Counted from the first letter of the stretch, positions 10,884 through 22,716 are shown. The stretch: DNA of 64,000 nt from Coix lacryma-jobi var. lacryma-jobi (GCA_009763385.1 CM019824.1:178602725-178666724); one strand, 5' to 3'. A program made the numbers and translations. Notes: a model not told the origin generated them from the letters alone.

Positions 10884-11674
10884 TGTTGGGGGAAGGGACC
10901 CTCGGCAGAGGCGCCACGCAGGCTGGCTTAACAAAACGGCTCGTGCACCTTCGTCGTCTATCCCCCTATTTCATCCTGTCAAGTCTCTCAGGTCGCCAAT
11001 CAAACCTCTGAACACTGACCCAACCTTCGGAAGTGTTCAGGTACATTTTGCAGGAAAAGGGCGTGAAGAGCGAGGGGAGTGACCCTCGCGCATCCCGCGT
11101 ACCTTCGCCAAGAGGCCCAGGCCCAACTGGTGGCGAAGGACCTCAAGCTCTGCGACTGGGCGGACACCTCCGCAGGACGAAGGTCGGCCCTCGTCTTTCC
11201 ATCGCGAGGTTGAGGCGTGACGACAACGCGGCAGGCGACCCTCGCCGGCCTTCGAGGCCATTCCACTTGGAGCGATGGGTCTGGCAGGCGTCAGTGGAGC
11301 GCTGGCCCAAGGGCAAGCGAGATCGAGGGTCTGGCACTCGTTCTCCCCTCTCGAAGGTGATAAGAATCAGGTGGCGGCGCGCGGGAAGGAGGCTGGCTAG
11401 GGTTTTCACCTTAGCTGTGTTTTTACGTTATTACCCCTCCTCCCTATGTGGAGCCAGGGAATCTTTTCTGTACCCTTTTGTAATTGATCCCATGCCCCTT
11501 GGTATTCCCTATAAATACCAAGGGGTGAACAGTGTAAAGGGACGACGATTTTTGGGAATAGAGCCGCGTCAACCCTGTCTTTGTTTCCTCAACCTTCGCT
11601 GTTGCTTCCGACACTTGGTCACCTTCGCCACTCCCCTGTACAAGTGCAGAGGTGGGGCAAGCGTGTTACCAACA
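10884..11674 (+). repeat. 3' LTR of the Tat-like element (791 bp)
   Basis: It begins TGTTGGGGG, ends ACCAACA, and its last 250 bp match 1-250. The TATA hairpin is at 11495-11525. Confidence 0.93.
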
Positions 11675-12949
11675 CACGGCTTGTCCCCAAGCCGCTCTTG
11701 AAGTTAGCTTTCGTGTAATTTGATCTTCACTTTACCAGGTGGATATTTCAACTAGTATCCAACCCACTTGATAAGAACTTTTATGTTGCCTTCCTTCAAA
11801 TCAAGTTGTGCATAGTTCCCCTCTAGCTGGAAAGCGTAACTGCTCCAAAAGTATGTGATGAAATAAATTTGCCCATTCAAGAGCAAAGGCTTGCCCACTG
11901 CTACTATCTCAGTGAAAATCCAAATATGATATAAATTGGACAAAACTATAGCAGTAGCTCCTCTGTTGTTGTCCTCATCAACTTGTGCAACACTTTAAAG
12001 AAATTGAAGCCAATGCAGCTTGCACATGTGGATCTCCCAATATGAATGAAAACATGAACACCCTGCATTTGGCCAACCCAAGCCACAATTGATGCATGGT
12101 TGCAGAATTACTATTTTTTGGTCAGGCCACAGCCATGGTGGTTTCAGCTTAAATACCTCCTGTTTATTATGGAAGCACCACACAATCCACACACGAATCA
12201 TTACAGCTATCTCTGCTCTGGCAGGATCTTGGCTGAATGAGGGCCATGGCATGGGACGTAGCAGCATGTCGTTACCAGGGACCCCTGTCTGTGCTGGTGG
12301 TATCAAAGATGGTTGCCACTGCACCCACAAAGTGTAATCGCTGCACCAAGGCGATATCTCAAGCAGGAACCCATGGACCAATTGCATTTTCCCAGACCAT
12401 GAACGATACACCTCTGTACCCAACAGCCATGGAGGTTTTGGTATCTTGGTACCTTGCCTATGATTGATGCTGGTGGGCGAGGTGGCGAGGATATGCTTGG
12501 TGATGGTGGCACCCGCGAGCGGTGTAGCGGTCGAGATGAACATGAATTGAGATGAGATTGTTGTGAAAATGTGAAACGCGTGGACTCAATCATAATCCTA
12601 AAAGGGAAAGGGAAGGAGGAGTTCAAAATCCTAGTCCGTTTGCATGTGGGCTCTTACCAAACTCTTAGCTCTTGACATATCCATATTGTAATTATCGACG
12701 TTCAGAGAATAAAGAATAGTCTCCCTATCTTGTGTCTACTTGTTCTTCTACTTTTATTTACTACGTTGATCACGAGAGTCGGAGAGGTAAAGGTCCTAAC
12801 CGTTGACGATGTGTTCTATAACAGAGATAAGATTAATTAATATGGCTCCTGACCTACCGAAGATTAAGGTCATATTTGAAACGGCTCTACTTCACTAGTA
12901 AAGCCATTTTTTTGGGCTTCGGCTCCATGAACAGCTCTCCTTGGGAAGC
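11675..12949. other. Intergenic region, no recognised gene
   Basis: Minus-strand reading frames at 11752-11943, 11995-12543 and 12303-12626 are open for 60-180 codons, but I recognise no domain and see no start context or splice pattern. They may be remnants of a host gene. Confidence 0.4.
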
Positions 12950-13162
12950 TGGAGCCATTTTAGAAAATTGTTTGGCAAAACAGCTTCACACGTAAAGTTC
13001 CTTAAAACATGCTCTCATAGAACGTCACGTAGGATGAGGTGAATCCGGGTGAAGCCACTATTTTTGGCTTCATCCCACCTCAAATCTCTGTGAGAACATG
13101 ATTTAAGGAGCTTTCTGGGTGAAGTTGTTTTATTTTACCCCGTTTGGCTATAAACGGCTCCT
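12950..13162. repeat. Imperfect foldback element (MITE-like)
   Basis: Arms of about 100 bp (12950-13058 and 13068-13162) are imperfect reverse complements. An example is AGTTCCTTAAAACATG at about 13000 against CATGATTTAAGGAGCT at 13098. GTTTGGC and CCAAACGGGG motifs nearby are common at ends of grass MITEs. No clean target duplication was found. Confidence 0.6.
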
Positions 13163-13618
13163 GAATTCGTTGGAGGAGCCGTGCCAAACGGGGTCTAATA
13201 TGACGAGCTGAGCCGCCTTCTGCCACCAAAACAGATGAGTTGGAACCGTTTTCACCGTACAAACGCGGAGCTACCTTTTGAGGGCTCTCCGGTCATCAGG
13301 GCAGTGGTGGAGCTGGTGGATTTCGACGCCTAGGGCCACTATCTATCACATCTAAACATTCTAAATCCGGTCCATAGCAACAATTAACAAATACCTTAAT
13401 TTAACGCTTAATTGTAATACAAACTTGTAAAAACATAGTATGGCATAAAATAAGTACCAAGTTAAAGATTGTTATTAATTAAGATAAGACTACTCCACAA
13501 ACTAGCAAACAGTAGTAAAAAAGATTTAAATGTCTTGGGCCTCTTTGTTATTATAAGACTATAAATTTCTGAATAAAAATCAAGCAAAAAAATCTTGTCA
13601 ATGGTAGCTCATTGCTAT
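13163..13618. other. Non-coding spacer
   Basis: AT-rich sequence with no gene or structured repeat that I can support. Confidence 0.4.
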
Positions 13619-14242
13619 TAGGGATGAAAACGAAAATGGTAATCACCGATTTTCCGAAATCGTTTTCGAGTTTTTCCGACTTTTAGAGCTAAATGGAAAT
13701 GATAGTGGTAACCGAAAAAATAAAAACAATAATGGTAAAACTAAATGGAAACGAAAGTGAAAATGATTTTGCCCTGTTCGGATCGTTTTCGAAGATTTCC
13801 GTATTTAGCCGGTAATTTACCAGTGGTAATTATCGACACAACACATGCTTTAGGAGTTTAGGTCTAACCGGCTCACATAAGCATGTCCATCCTGCCATCT
13901 ATGTGCACACATGAGCACATAAGGTAATTTTTTTTGGAAAAGGAAATATTAGGCAAGGATTTTATGTGTTTATAAACAAGAAGCCAATCGGGTAATCAGG
14001 CAATCAGGCAACAATCATGTATTATGATTTGTCGTGTTTATCGTTTTTTAGATACCATTCTAATTGATTTCGACCGTTAGCGATGTATTTTCCAATCAAC
14101 TACTGTCATTTTCGGAATTACCGGAATACCGGCGCCGTATTCGTTTCCGACAATATCGTATCGATTTTGTTTTCATGAAAACAATTTTAAAGTGAAAGTG
14201 ATTTGGCCTCCTACCGATCGTTTTCTACCGTTTTCATCCCTA
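13619..14242. mobile_element. Non-autonomous hAT-like DNA transposon (624 bp)
   Basis: The ends are perfect 14-bp inverted repeats (TAGGGATGAAAACG). The element is flanked by identical 8-bp duplications, ATTGCTAT at 13611-13618 and 14243-14250. Eight-bp duplications are the hAT signature. There is no transposase ORF, and short sub-terminal repeats of the end motif occur inside. Confidence 0.88.
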
Positions 14243-14962
14243 ATTGCTATAAAGTGGTAGACAAATAAAGTATTGAATAATGAGCCTTTTACTTGTATGC
14301 CATTAAAAAAGATGATGTAATCGTTCATGTCCCTCGAAGATGAGCACTAACACTCTTGTCCCTGTATTTGAAAAGTTTTCTCTTCCACGCCATTCTGTCT
14401 ATTTCCAGCACGAACGGTGTCAAATATGGGTGACAAAAAACTTCAATGCCCCTGAAAATTTTATTTCTTATGTGCCACTGGCTGCTCGGCGCCAACACAA
14501 CAGCATGCCTCTGAGAATTTTCTTTGCTGCCTGGATATTATCGCACTCTCGCTGGATCGCATCGCAAGTTCCTAACTCACGCCGAAGGCCGACGTCGTCA
14601 CGGAACGCTACCACGCACATGCGTCCAGCCGCCCACTGCCCACGCTCACGGACGCCGACTCGTCGTACTCGGAGGCGCGGCTGCAGCGAAGCCTGACGCC
14701 ATCGTCTTGGACTCTCGGCCGCTTGACGAGAGTGCACGTATTGACGTACTACAACACAGCGCAGACAGGTTTCAGATTAATCTCCTATTCTTCTTCTTAC
14801 TTGTAACTTTGCCACCGTTGAGCGTGGCAGCTAGCAGTCGTTTGCTACAAACACAAGAAATCGAGTCTTTTATAAATCATGCACGCTTGGGTACGGCGTG
14901 AGTTGTGACACACTGCACCACGACAGAAGATATAATATTCTATCTGCAGGACCATAGGACGG

Positions 14963-15227
14963 ATGGACGCGGCGGCAGCCACCCCTGCCCTCCGTAGGTG
15001 GCCGCTCAAGGAGAGCAACAATGGCGCGGCCACCGGGGCGGCTGGGTCTAGGGTCGCCACCGAGGAGGTCGGGGAGCCCGTGAGCCCCTCCGCCAGGCTC
15101 GTGGAAGACTTCTACATCGTCGTCGTGATCGGGACCTCCACCCCCGTCCCCGTGAATTCGAACCTCGCCGCCGCACGCGCCAGCATCGAGGCCCAGCTCC
15201 CGCGCCACCAGTTTCCGCAGCATCCAA
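14963..15227 (+). pseudogene. Captured 5' exon fragment of a WSD1-like acyltransferase
   Basis: The reading frame from the ATG at 14963 carries EPVSPSARLVEDFY. This resembles the N-terminal EPVSP motif region of plant wax ester synthase/diacylglycerol acyltransferases (WSD1 family), which esterify fatty alcohols or diacylglycerol at the ER. Near the end, family-like residues FRSIQ are found only after a one-base frame change. A donor-like GTATGC follows at 15228, as at a real exon end. It lies inside the Mutator-like element and is a captured, damaged fragment. Family recognition is from memory. Confidence 0.65.
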
Positions 15228-15411
15228 GTATGCACACGCACTGCACGTAACATAACCACAAACGCTGATAGCACGTGTGATTGCATGAAAGCACGTAGTT
15301 AGCCGCCTGCCAAGTTCTATACTTAACGTAATGTAATGCACGTTTCGTCTCGATCGGCGGCCATCGCCTCGATCTGGCATACAAGTAACGTAACGTACGT
15401 TTCGTCCCGTG

Positions 15412-15480
15412 CTGGCCTGGCACACCGTGGTCGACGCCGCCGCCTTCTTCACCACGATTCTCTTCCTGCAAGACCGGCAA
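15412..15480 (+). pseudogene. Second captured fragment of the WSD1-like gene
   Basis: The plus strand reads LAWHTVVDAAAFFTTILFL followed by QD. This fits an internal WSD1-family segment (W.T..D...F..TI.FL.D). No acceptor site precedes it. Its order after the first fragment matches the parent gene, so both pieces were probably taken from one locus. Confidence 0.55.
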
Positions 15481-15839
15481 GGAAAGTGACGTGTGAAATG
15501 GGCCGGGGAACCAACTTGGCTTCATCATCCTTCCTTTATTTTCACATCGATTTGCACGATGATCCGTTACATTATATCTAGGCAGCAAAGAAAATTCTCA
15601 TGGGCATGCTACTGTGTTGGCGCCCAGTAGCTAATGGCGCATGAGAAACAAAATTTTCAGGGATATTGAAGTCTTTTGCCACCCATAGTTGACACCGTTA
15701 GTACTAGAAATAGACATAATGGCGTGGAAGAGAAAACTTTGCAAACACAGGGACAGGGGCGTTAGAACCTATCTTCGAGGGACATGGACGATTACACCAT
15801 CTTTTTTAATGGCATACAAGTAAAAGGCTCTTGAATAAT

Positions 15840-17154
15840 GGAGTGGAATACGAATAAGTGAACCCAACCACCTATAGCTTGCATGGCTACGCACCTCCTG
15901 GCCTCCAGCCTCCTTGATTTAGCCTCACTCGGCACACTCGCATGCGCGCATGCCTCCTCCGCTCATCTTGTTTCCCCGATTTGACAACCGCAGACTGAAC
16001 CTAGAAAGCGGACAGTGGTCATGCTTTCAATTGATTTTGCCAGCGAGCAGCGGCCATTTGAATCCTAGTGAAACTGGGAGAGCGATTGGAGCTGATAGAA
16101 GAGGGAGCCACACCGTCACCTCAGATTTGGTTTGGCATCCTGCCAGCGTAGCGAGTGATGAGCGATTAGCGAAGAGGCAGCCGATGATGCAAGTTGTATT
16201 CTTGTTGGGCTCTAGCCTCAGGGCGATGTATTCTGGGCCTTAAATTTTTAGAAGAGGTACGTATAGATTTTGGGCCATGACTAGGGTCACGGCCCTAGTG
16301 GCCCTAGGCCCATATCCGCCCCTGCATCAGGGTGCTTCGGTTCGGCCTACGGAGCTAACTGGAAGGCACCCTGCCAAACTCCCCTATAGTGTTTTTAGAA
16401 ATGCGGCAAAAGCTTTGCCGGATTTTTATTAGACGAGGAATAGAAAACAAAATTATAAGAGAGAAACAAAAAGGGAGAGAAAAAAATGTTACCACAGCAC
16501 CCGCCACCCCCTCGACTATCAGCCCTCAAAATGCTACAGTTGGGGCCGAGAAAACTACTACAAAACAGAGACCACAAAAACCGAAAATTAGCCAAAACAA
16601 AAAAGCGGCACGCTAAAGCTAAAACTATAGTACATGCATGTTCCATTTAACTCATATGTCATACTATCAAATCAATTACTTCATCAATGTTTTTATTGAA
16701 GTAGTACATGCATGTTCCATCATCGACAATTTGGGACAATATTGTGCATAATGGTGGTGGGGAGTAATTTTATCACCATGCATATGGGTATATCCCCCCA
16801 CCCCCACCACCACACACACATAATTAATAGGGTAATTTCGAGGCTGTAAGAAATAAAGTGGAGTTTCGTTCTGTTAAATCAAAATATGTATTATAATTTT
16901 GAAAAAGAAACTTTGTTCTTTTTTAATAACCCGACCATATATATAGTTGCCTTTACAGGATGACTATACATACGTAACATGCATGGTGGAAGACGGTGGG
17001 TGGTGTGTACGTAATTTAGCTGCTCTCCCTCCGTCCAGATGAGCATTCAATTGTAGAGTTGGAAGCTAGCTAGAAAGAATGCAACCGAAAAAAAATCACT
17101 ACTCCGTACGTGCTCTCTCTGTGTGTGCTCCCCTGTCCATCTTCTCTCGTATAT
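15840..17154. other. Intergenic, no gene seen
   Basis: It contains a direct repeat of TAGTACATGCATGTTCCAT at about 16628 and 16702, a C-rich microsatellite near 16796-16815 and AT-rich stretches. I see no coding signal. Confidence 0.45.
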
Positions 17155-17415
17155 ACTTCCTCCATACAGGATATAGATGACATTTTAGACATGGTTTCGG
17201 TCAAATATTAAGAATATAAATCATGAATAACTTTTAAGTTGTTGAGTTTGAAAATATAAAAACCATATAAATGGATTTGTCTTTAAAAATACTTTCATAA
17301 AAATATATATATGTCATTTTTTGATAAATATTTTTTATATAAAAAGAGTCAAAGTTGTACTTTGGAGACTCTGTCAATGTCCAAAACGTCATCTATTTAA
17401 TACGGTGCTCCTCCC
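17155..17415. mobile_element. Stowaway-like MITE, degenerate
   Basis: The left end reads CTTCCTCCATACAGGATATA then GATGACATTTTAGACAT. The right end, reverse-complemented, reads similarly (ATAGATGACGTTTTGGACAT). This is the familiar Tc1/mariner Stowaway terminus of grasses. The core is AT-rich. Exact ends and the TA duplication are uncertain. Confidence 0.6.
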
Positions 17416-17694
17416 ATTCATCTTCTCTCTCATGTACTCCTTTTGCGTGTGGTGTGACAGAAAAGCTGTGATTGCAGACTTGCAGTGGACATAAATCTAA
17501 GGCCGAAAAATACTATGATTGCAAGCTTATAGTGAACACAAAACTAGAAACACATGCGTCATTTTTACCTCCGGAATCTAGACTTGTTCTTTGGCGGAAC
17601 TGAGACCAAGGGTCCAAACCATATAATGATGCAAAGTGACACATATTAGACAGTGAATTCAGATAACAATGTTGATGCAAAGTGACATATATTA

Positions 17695-18175
17695 GACTAC
17701 CTCCAACGGACTTGGCAAACCGCGACCCATACGCAAAATGTGTCCTGCACCTGGAAGAAACACGCTCTAACGAGCGACCCAAACGGACCACTCATTTTGC
17801 GAACCGGACGAACAAGGAGGCACATAAGCGTCTCCTTTCACCAAGACGCAATCTCCAGCTCGGCAGCTTGGGAGGTCAGAGTGGCGCCGGCGGGGCGAAG
17901 CGGCGCAGCCAGGCGGGCCCGCAGTGCGGGAGGGGCACGGCTGCGCGGCCAGGCGGGCCCACGGCTCCGGTGTGGCGAGGCGGCCAGGCGGCCCTGCGGC
18001 GCCAGCGGGGCGGGGCGGCGGCAACCTCGAGCATTGCCGGCCAGTGCTCTCTTCTGGGTTCGATTTTGAGTTGTCTGTTGGAGAAGCCAAGTTTTGGGTA
18101 TACAACTATTTTGCTATGTATGACCCAAATCATGGGATGAGTCTTGTGTTTGGGTTTTCACTGTTGGAGATAGTC
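17695..18175. mobile_element. PIF/Harbinger-like non-autonomous element (481 bp)
   Basis: The terminal inverted repeats are GACTACCTCCAACGG and, at the right end, the complement of GACTATCTCCAACAG. TTA flanks both ends (17692-17694 and 18176-18178), matching PIF/Harbinger target duplications. The middle (about 17860-18030) is very GC-rich while the ends are not. The left flank also holds a direct repeat, GATGCAAAGTGACA at about 17628 and 17673. Confidence 0.75.
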
Positions 18176-18178
18176 TTA

Positions 18179-18835
18179 GACAATTCTCTTCACATTTCTC
18201 ATGGGATAATTAGGGTGGTTTGTAATACATACATACAGAAACATGGTCCTGCGTACAAATGCACTTTTAGATGTGGTTCTAATTCTGCGGTTCCCATTTA
18301 TGCTCTGTTTGAAGTTGATATCTGCTTTATGCGGCTTTGTTTGTACATTTTGTTGACATCTTATTTGCTAGCGTTTGCAGGTAGCGCTTGATTTGCTCAG
18401 ATGGCACGACGGTTGTTGACAACTATGTAAAATAGCTCGGGTTTGTAATTATTTGCTATTTTCAGTTACTCCCATTTTGCATCACAGTATTTTTTCTAAT
18501 TCAAAATTCAAAATCGGCGAAGGAACATGATCTGCCGCCCACGCTGATGGTGTCTCCACATACTCTGCGCACGCATCACGAACTGGCCCAACACAGTTCA
18601 GGGCCTACCTCCCCTTCGCACATAAATACCATACCGCCAGTCCGCCACGGTTTTAAACATTCGGAAACAACAAGCACTTTAAAACGTGTCAAACAATGAA
18701 ACACCTTTGGCATGGGTCTGGGTTTCAGTCCAGCAAGTACAACAAAGATCTCCAATTTTTTTTCATGTTCTAGCTGCTCCACTAAGCATAATAACACAGA
18801 TTCAGAATATGAATCCTCCATACAAGCATACAAGA
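18179..18835 (-). other. 3' flank and probable 3' UTR of PBB
   Basis: There is no other gene. The part next to the stop codon should be the PBB 3' UTR. The polyadenylation site cannot be fixed by eye. Confidence 0.5.
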
Positions 18836-21620
18836 TCACTCCTCCATCGCGTCACCACCCTCAGCGACCTCAACCTTCTGCTTCAGAAGTGTGATCTTTG
18901 TGGACAGTACCTCTGCAAACAAAAGAATCATGAATTTACTTTATATACCGTTCAATATGCCATATCCTATAACAATTCATTAGCAAGGAACTCACCAGTC
19001 TGCCCCTTGGTGAAGCTGTATCCCTTCGAACTAGCATAAGTTCTGGGATTCGGCAACTGGTGGTTTCTCAAGTATTCGGTCTTCCCCTGGTAATGTCAAT
19101 AGGTGTTGGTCAGCAAAGCACTCTGAAAGGTTAATAATGATATATCCATGTTCTTTGATTTGTTCAAAAGGCATCTATGGCAAATATTAGCAATACAAAG
19201 ATGCAGTGCTGCACTTTACTCAATTGAGCATTACTGGAAATTAATGACCCCAAGTGTAAATCAAACCATGTGCCAGTCCAGCATATATTACATATATCAA
19301 ATCAAAGTCGATAAATATATGCTGCAGAGAGATAGTTTGAAAGGTCGTTATCTAACAAGTAAACAATGCATTTTGTTTTGATTTGTTTTTTCAACATTTG
19401 CAGTGAAAATGCATGTTGCAGTATTAGTTTTTGTTCTAGTTTCACTTCGAAAGTTTGCTTGGGCCTTCTCTCTGTTGGTGTTCTAAGTGAGATTGACCAA
19501 TGTCCCATGCATGATGAGTGTCGTGCTCTTAAACTTTGTATAAACGCTTGTTAATTCAGCCCTTTCCCAATGGATTTGTGACAGGGTTTTGGCAGTTTGG
19601 CACTGGAAATCTAAAAAAAAAGAAACAAAAAATGCATACCTTGGTTATCACACATACGTCCACGTTACTGCCACTGCCCAAATCATTGAAGATACCGGCA
19701 CAGATTGCATCGGAGACGAGCTGTATTCCCTCCTCCCTCTATATAGAAGATAAAAAAACAATTCAGTAATAAAAGTTAGTAAATAAAAACAAACACCATC
19801 AAATGCTACTACAAACCACCACAGAAGACAGTACTCTATTGCCAACATAGTTAAATGAAGGAACTATTGCACTGGTTCGCTTACAGTAAGGCCTTCTTTG
19901 TACTTCGATTCGAACACTGACATTGCAGCCAGAGAACCAGAGCCCATCGTGGCAAACGGGAGAGTATCTGTGGAACCGTGTGGATAAACCTGCACATTCC
20001 AAAGTTAACGTAACTACCCTACATCACACTTACAACAAGAAACAGACAGTTATACTCAGTTACTAACAGTGTGTAGATGTGGCCCAGTACAATCCACTCC
20101 ACCAAGAACAAGAGCAGCACTGACATGGCCTTGATACCTAACATAATGGCATTGGCATAAGCAGGTCAGGTGTTGACACAACGACAGAAAGCTGTAAATG
20201 TACCTGTGAAGAGCTCACCTGAAGAGGTGCGACTTCAGCAGTGTAAGAGAAGTTACAACTCTTGATTCACGGCCCGTTGCATAACGGTGCAGCTGTAGCT
20301 GGGAGCTGACCATGTCTGAAGTAAAAGAAGCAAATGTCGGTAAGGAATTCAACAGAAGAAACAGGAATTTGAAAGGGCAGCAAGATTTCATTTTTTCTTG
20401 TGACCATCTACCTGTAACAGCCTCCGTGTCAGCAGCAGTTCCTGCTCCACAGCAATAAATGTTTGGCGCCATGAAGTGTATCTTCTCACAATTTTTATCA
20501 GCAACTATAGGCCCCTCAGTTGCCCTTGTGTCTGCCCCAAGAACAACCCCATCCTAGAAATAAGAGCAAGGTTTAGTCAAATGTTAACTTCAATAAATGT
20601 AGGGCATATGAAACAATCCCTGTTCAAACACAATGCAAAGTTTATGTAAAACTGTTAAGGTTTATGGCCCATCAGATTTATTCAGTTATACAAGTTGATG
20701 CAAATCAGGATTCAATAAAGATTTCCCAGGTAATCATTTGAAGACAATACCTTTTAACCCTAAGTTTATGGAAACCATCATAACAAAAGAACCAGGGATG
20801 CGGGGTCACCTGTAGGAGGGTGATTTGTGTGGAGACTTTTCAAAGCTAACGTGTACCACAATGTGAGCATTGGCAACAGGAGGTTAATGTTTGTTAATAA
20901 TCATGTAATATCAGGGTTCGATTGTGCAGCACAGCGCCCTAAACATAAGTTTCCAAGACTAATAACAAACTTGAACAAACAACAGGTTTGGATCAATTTT
21001 CTTTGGTGAGATGCCAAATTGTATGAAAGTTCTTTCCAGTGCTGCTAATATGTCCACCAAGCTAATATTTAAAGGAGCTAATTGGCGCATGAAACAAGGT
21101 AAGCTAGCAAGGTTTATCACAATTGGGTCCATACCTGTGGAGATTGGTTGAGTCCATCAAAATTTTATTCAGGTTAACGAGGCTCATGGCAACCAAATTC
21201 GCAGACACTAGTAACATAAACCAGCAAAAGACACACTAATTCCCTAATACTAATACCAAAAGTCAACACTAAGTGTATGCAGCATGTGGTTCATATCAGA
21301 CCGATTTTTTTAATTTCATGGTTCATTGAGCTAATCGGCTCCCCTAACCAGAATTTTTTTAGACATTAACGACAGCACAAAAGAAGGTTCATGCCATCCA
21401 AATTGGCGGAGACAGGAAGCTAACCACACCAATTGCCGGAATACCAGAAGGCAACACAACGATAGCAGGGGGGCCGCACCTGAAAGACGAGGCCGACGAT
21501 GGTCGTCCCGGTCTTCCTGAATCCCGGGAGCTTGAGCCCGTTCTTCTCCAGCATGCTGTTCCGGCGGCACAGGTCGAAGTCGAACCCGCCCTTGGCCGGG
21601 AGATCCATGGAGCCCGTCAT
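18836..21620 (-). CDS. PBB: 20S proteasome subunit beta type-7 (beta-2)
   Basis: This is the beta-2 subunit of the 20S core, which gives the trypsin-like activity in nucleus and cytosol. Eight coding exons: 21620-21480, 20553-20412, 20315-20219, 20137-20068, 19989-19885, 19738-19640, 19086-18996 and 18912-18836. All introns are GT-AG and the phases fit, giving 822 nt or 273 residues, the usual length. The propeptide is residues 1-38, cleaved before Thr39 in KTG-TTIVG. Mature Thr1 (Thr39), Asp17 (Asp55, in LGADTRATEG) and Lys33 (Lys71) are present, so the enzyme looks active. CCGAGTAADTEAVT is the family signature. I chose MTGSM as start because a likely 5' UTR intron ends just before it. No lesion was found. 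It is the only intact host gene in the window, and no transposon interrupts it. Confidence 0.96.
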
Positions 21621-21625
21621 CGTTC

Positions 21626-21781
21626 CTGCACCCGCAGAGGCACCGACCGCCACGGATCAAGGTCACGGCGAATCGTATCGCCACGGGAAGGAGCGGGGTG
21701 AGATCCAAATACAAATCGCTCGGAGGGTTCCACGGCGCGCGCAGCAGGAAGGGGAAGGAGGAGGAGGGGGGGCGGCAGTAC
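21626..21781 (-). other. PBB: Probable 5' UTR intron of PBB
   Basis: The donor CACCAG/GTACTG is at 21781 and the acceptor GGTGCAG/GAACG is at 21626, five bases before the start codon. The resulting leader exon would extend upstream from 21782. Without splicing, an in-frame upstream ATG at 21653 would add 11 residues. Confidence 0.5.
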
Positions 21782-21849
21782 CTGGTGGATGGATGGATGC
21801 TCGTCGCGGCTTTAGGTGAGGGGCGCGCGGCGGGCGCACCTGATCTGAC

Positions 21850-22716
21850 GTGCGCTACGGAGACGAGACGAGACGAGGCGAGAGAGCGGCGGGCGGCGAG
21901 GCTTCCGCTTGCGGTGGTACCCTTTTTGTTTGTTTTTTCACTGGAGTTGGAGTTGGATTGGGGGAGAAGAAAGAAGCGACGTCCGCGCCAGTTTTCGTGC
22001 TGGGCTTTCGTTTCGGCGAATGTTTGGGGGCCGTCGATGGGCTTTTACATGGAAGGCCTATTAAGATTGAGCCTGTATGTATGTCGTTCCAAACACTGAT
22101 TTTATACCAAAGGAAAAAATTCACTTATCCTCCTCCAATTTTTACGAAAGTCCGTTTTAGCCCGCATCGGCGAATTGGCGCTTATGCAAGGAATGGAGAG
22201 GGTTGCACCGCATCAAACGAAATCAGCGGCAGTGGTCCAGCCGCGATGTGTTACAACAGTAGTTGGTGAGCACCTAAAGGTCAAATATGATGACAGTATA
22301 GGCTTTTCCCCTACCTTCTGTCTTCTCAAAACCAAAGAATAAATAAAATAATCTTTACATTGTCTCTCGGCAAAGGACCACGAATTTGTAGTGCCTGTCG
22401 ACAAATTTTGATGTTGAGGGTGTTCACTGGCCAATTACCCGTTTCTCTAGTGTCCCGCAGCAAAATTTTCTATATCTAAAAGGTATAGGACGATCAGAAT
22501 TAATTGTATCAACAATGTTGTATGTGTGATTCTGAAAGGTCTAACACATGAGGTGGGGGAGAAGGGACGCATGAAGAAACTTATATGCTCATAGAGTATT
22601 GTGTTACTGTGTAAACAACAAAGCATTTTTATGCGAAAAGGCAACAAGACATATGTGAAGGGTAGTTTTTTTACAAACACATGTGACACATTGAGCATAA
22701 TAATGTTTGTACGATG
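21850..22716. other. PBB upstream region, no gene
   Basis: GC-rich sequence near the gene gives way to AT-rich sequence. It should hold the PBB promoter, but no TATA box can be assigned with confidence. No repeat structure was recognised. Confidence 0.4.

Larger units (their letters stand above)
1..11674 (+). mobile_element. Tat-like Ty3/gypsy LTR retrotransposon, 5' end outside window
   Basis: The order is partial 5' LTR (1-250), primer binding site, gag, protease, reverse transcriptase, RNase H remnant, integrase, two tandem-repeat arrays, an antisense gene, polypurine tract and 3' LTR (10884-11674). Integrase after RNase H makes it Ty3/gypsy. The long 3' region with an antisense ORF is a known trait of the Tat lineage (for example Grande). 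The 250 bp shared by both LTRs differ at 3 positions by my count, all transitions, so the insertion is fairly young. The coding region is nevertheless broken by stops, a frameshift and a deletion. The target-site duplication cannot be checked because the left end is missing; the five bases after the 3' LTR are CACGG. Confidence 0.93.
14282..15830. mobile_element. Mutator-like element carrying host gene fragments (Pack-MULE), 1549 bp
   Basis: Inverted repeats of 250 bp occupy 14282-14531 and 15581-15830. The outer ends read GAGCCTTTTACTTGTATGCC and its reverse complement. Identical 9-bp duplications TTGAATAAT flank the element (14273-14281 and 15831-15839), diagnostic of Mutator-like elements. 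The interior is GC-rich and contains pieces of a host-type acyltransferase gene but no transposase. A further open stretch at about 14577-14780 is coherent on the plus strand, but I cannot identify it. Confidence 0.9.

Noticed and set aside
11995..12543. A 182-codon minus-strand open frame beside the Tat-like 3' LTR
   Set aside because: No recognised domain, overlapping open frames in other phases, and no clear start or splice signals. Kept only as an unassigned region.
17030..17060. CTCCCTCCGTCC-type sequence like a Stowaway end
   Set aside because: Only one end is present. The better paired element is at 17155-17415, and this may be an old fragment.
22340..22450. Short sequence reminiscent of CACTA element ends (CTCTCGGCAAAGGACC)
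   Set aside because: No CACTA terminus, no matching second end and no 3-bp duplication could be found.
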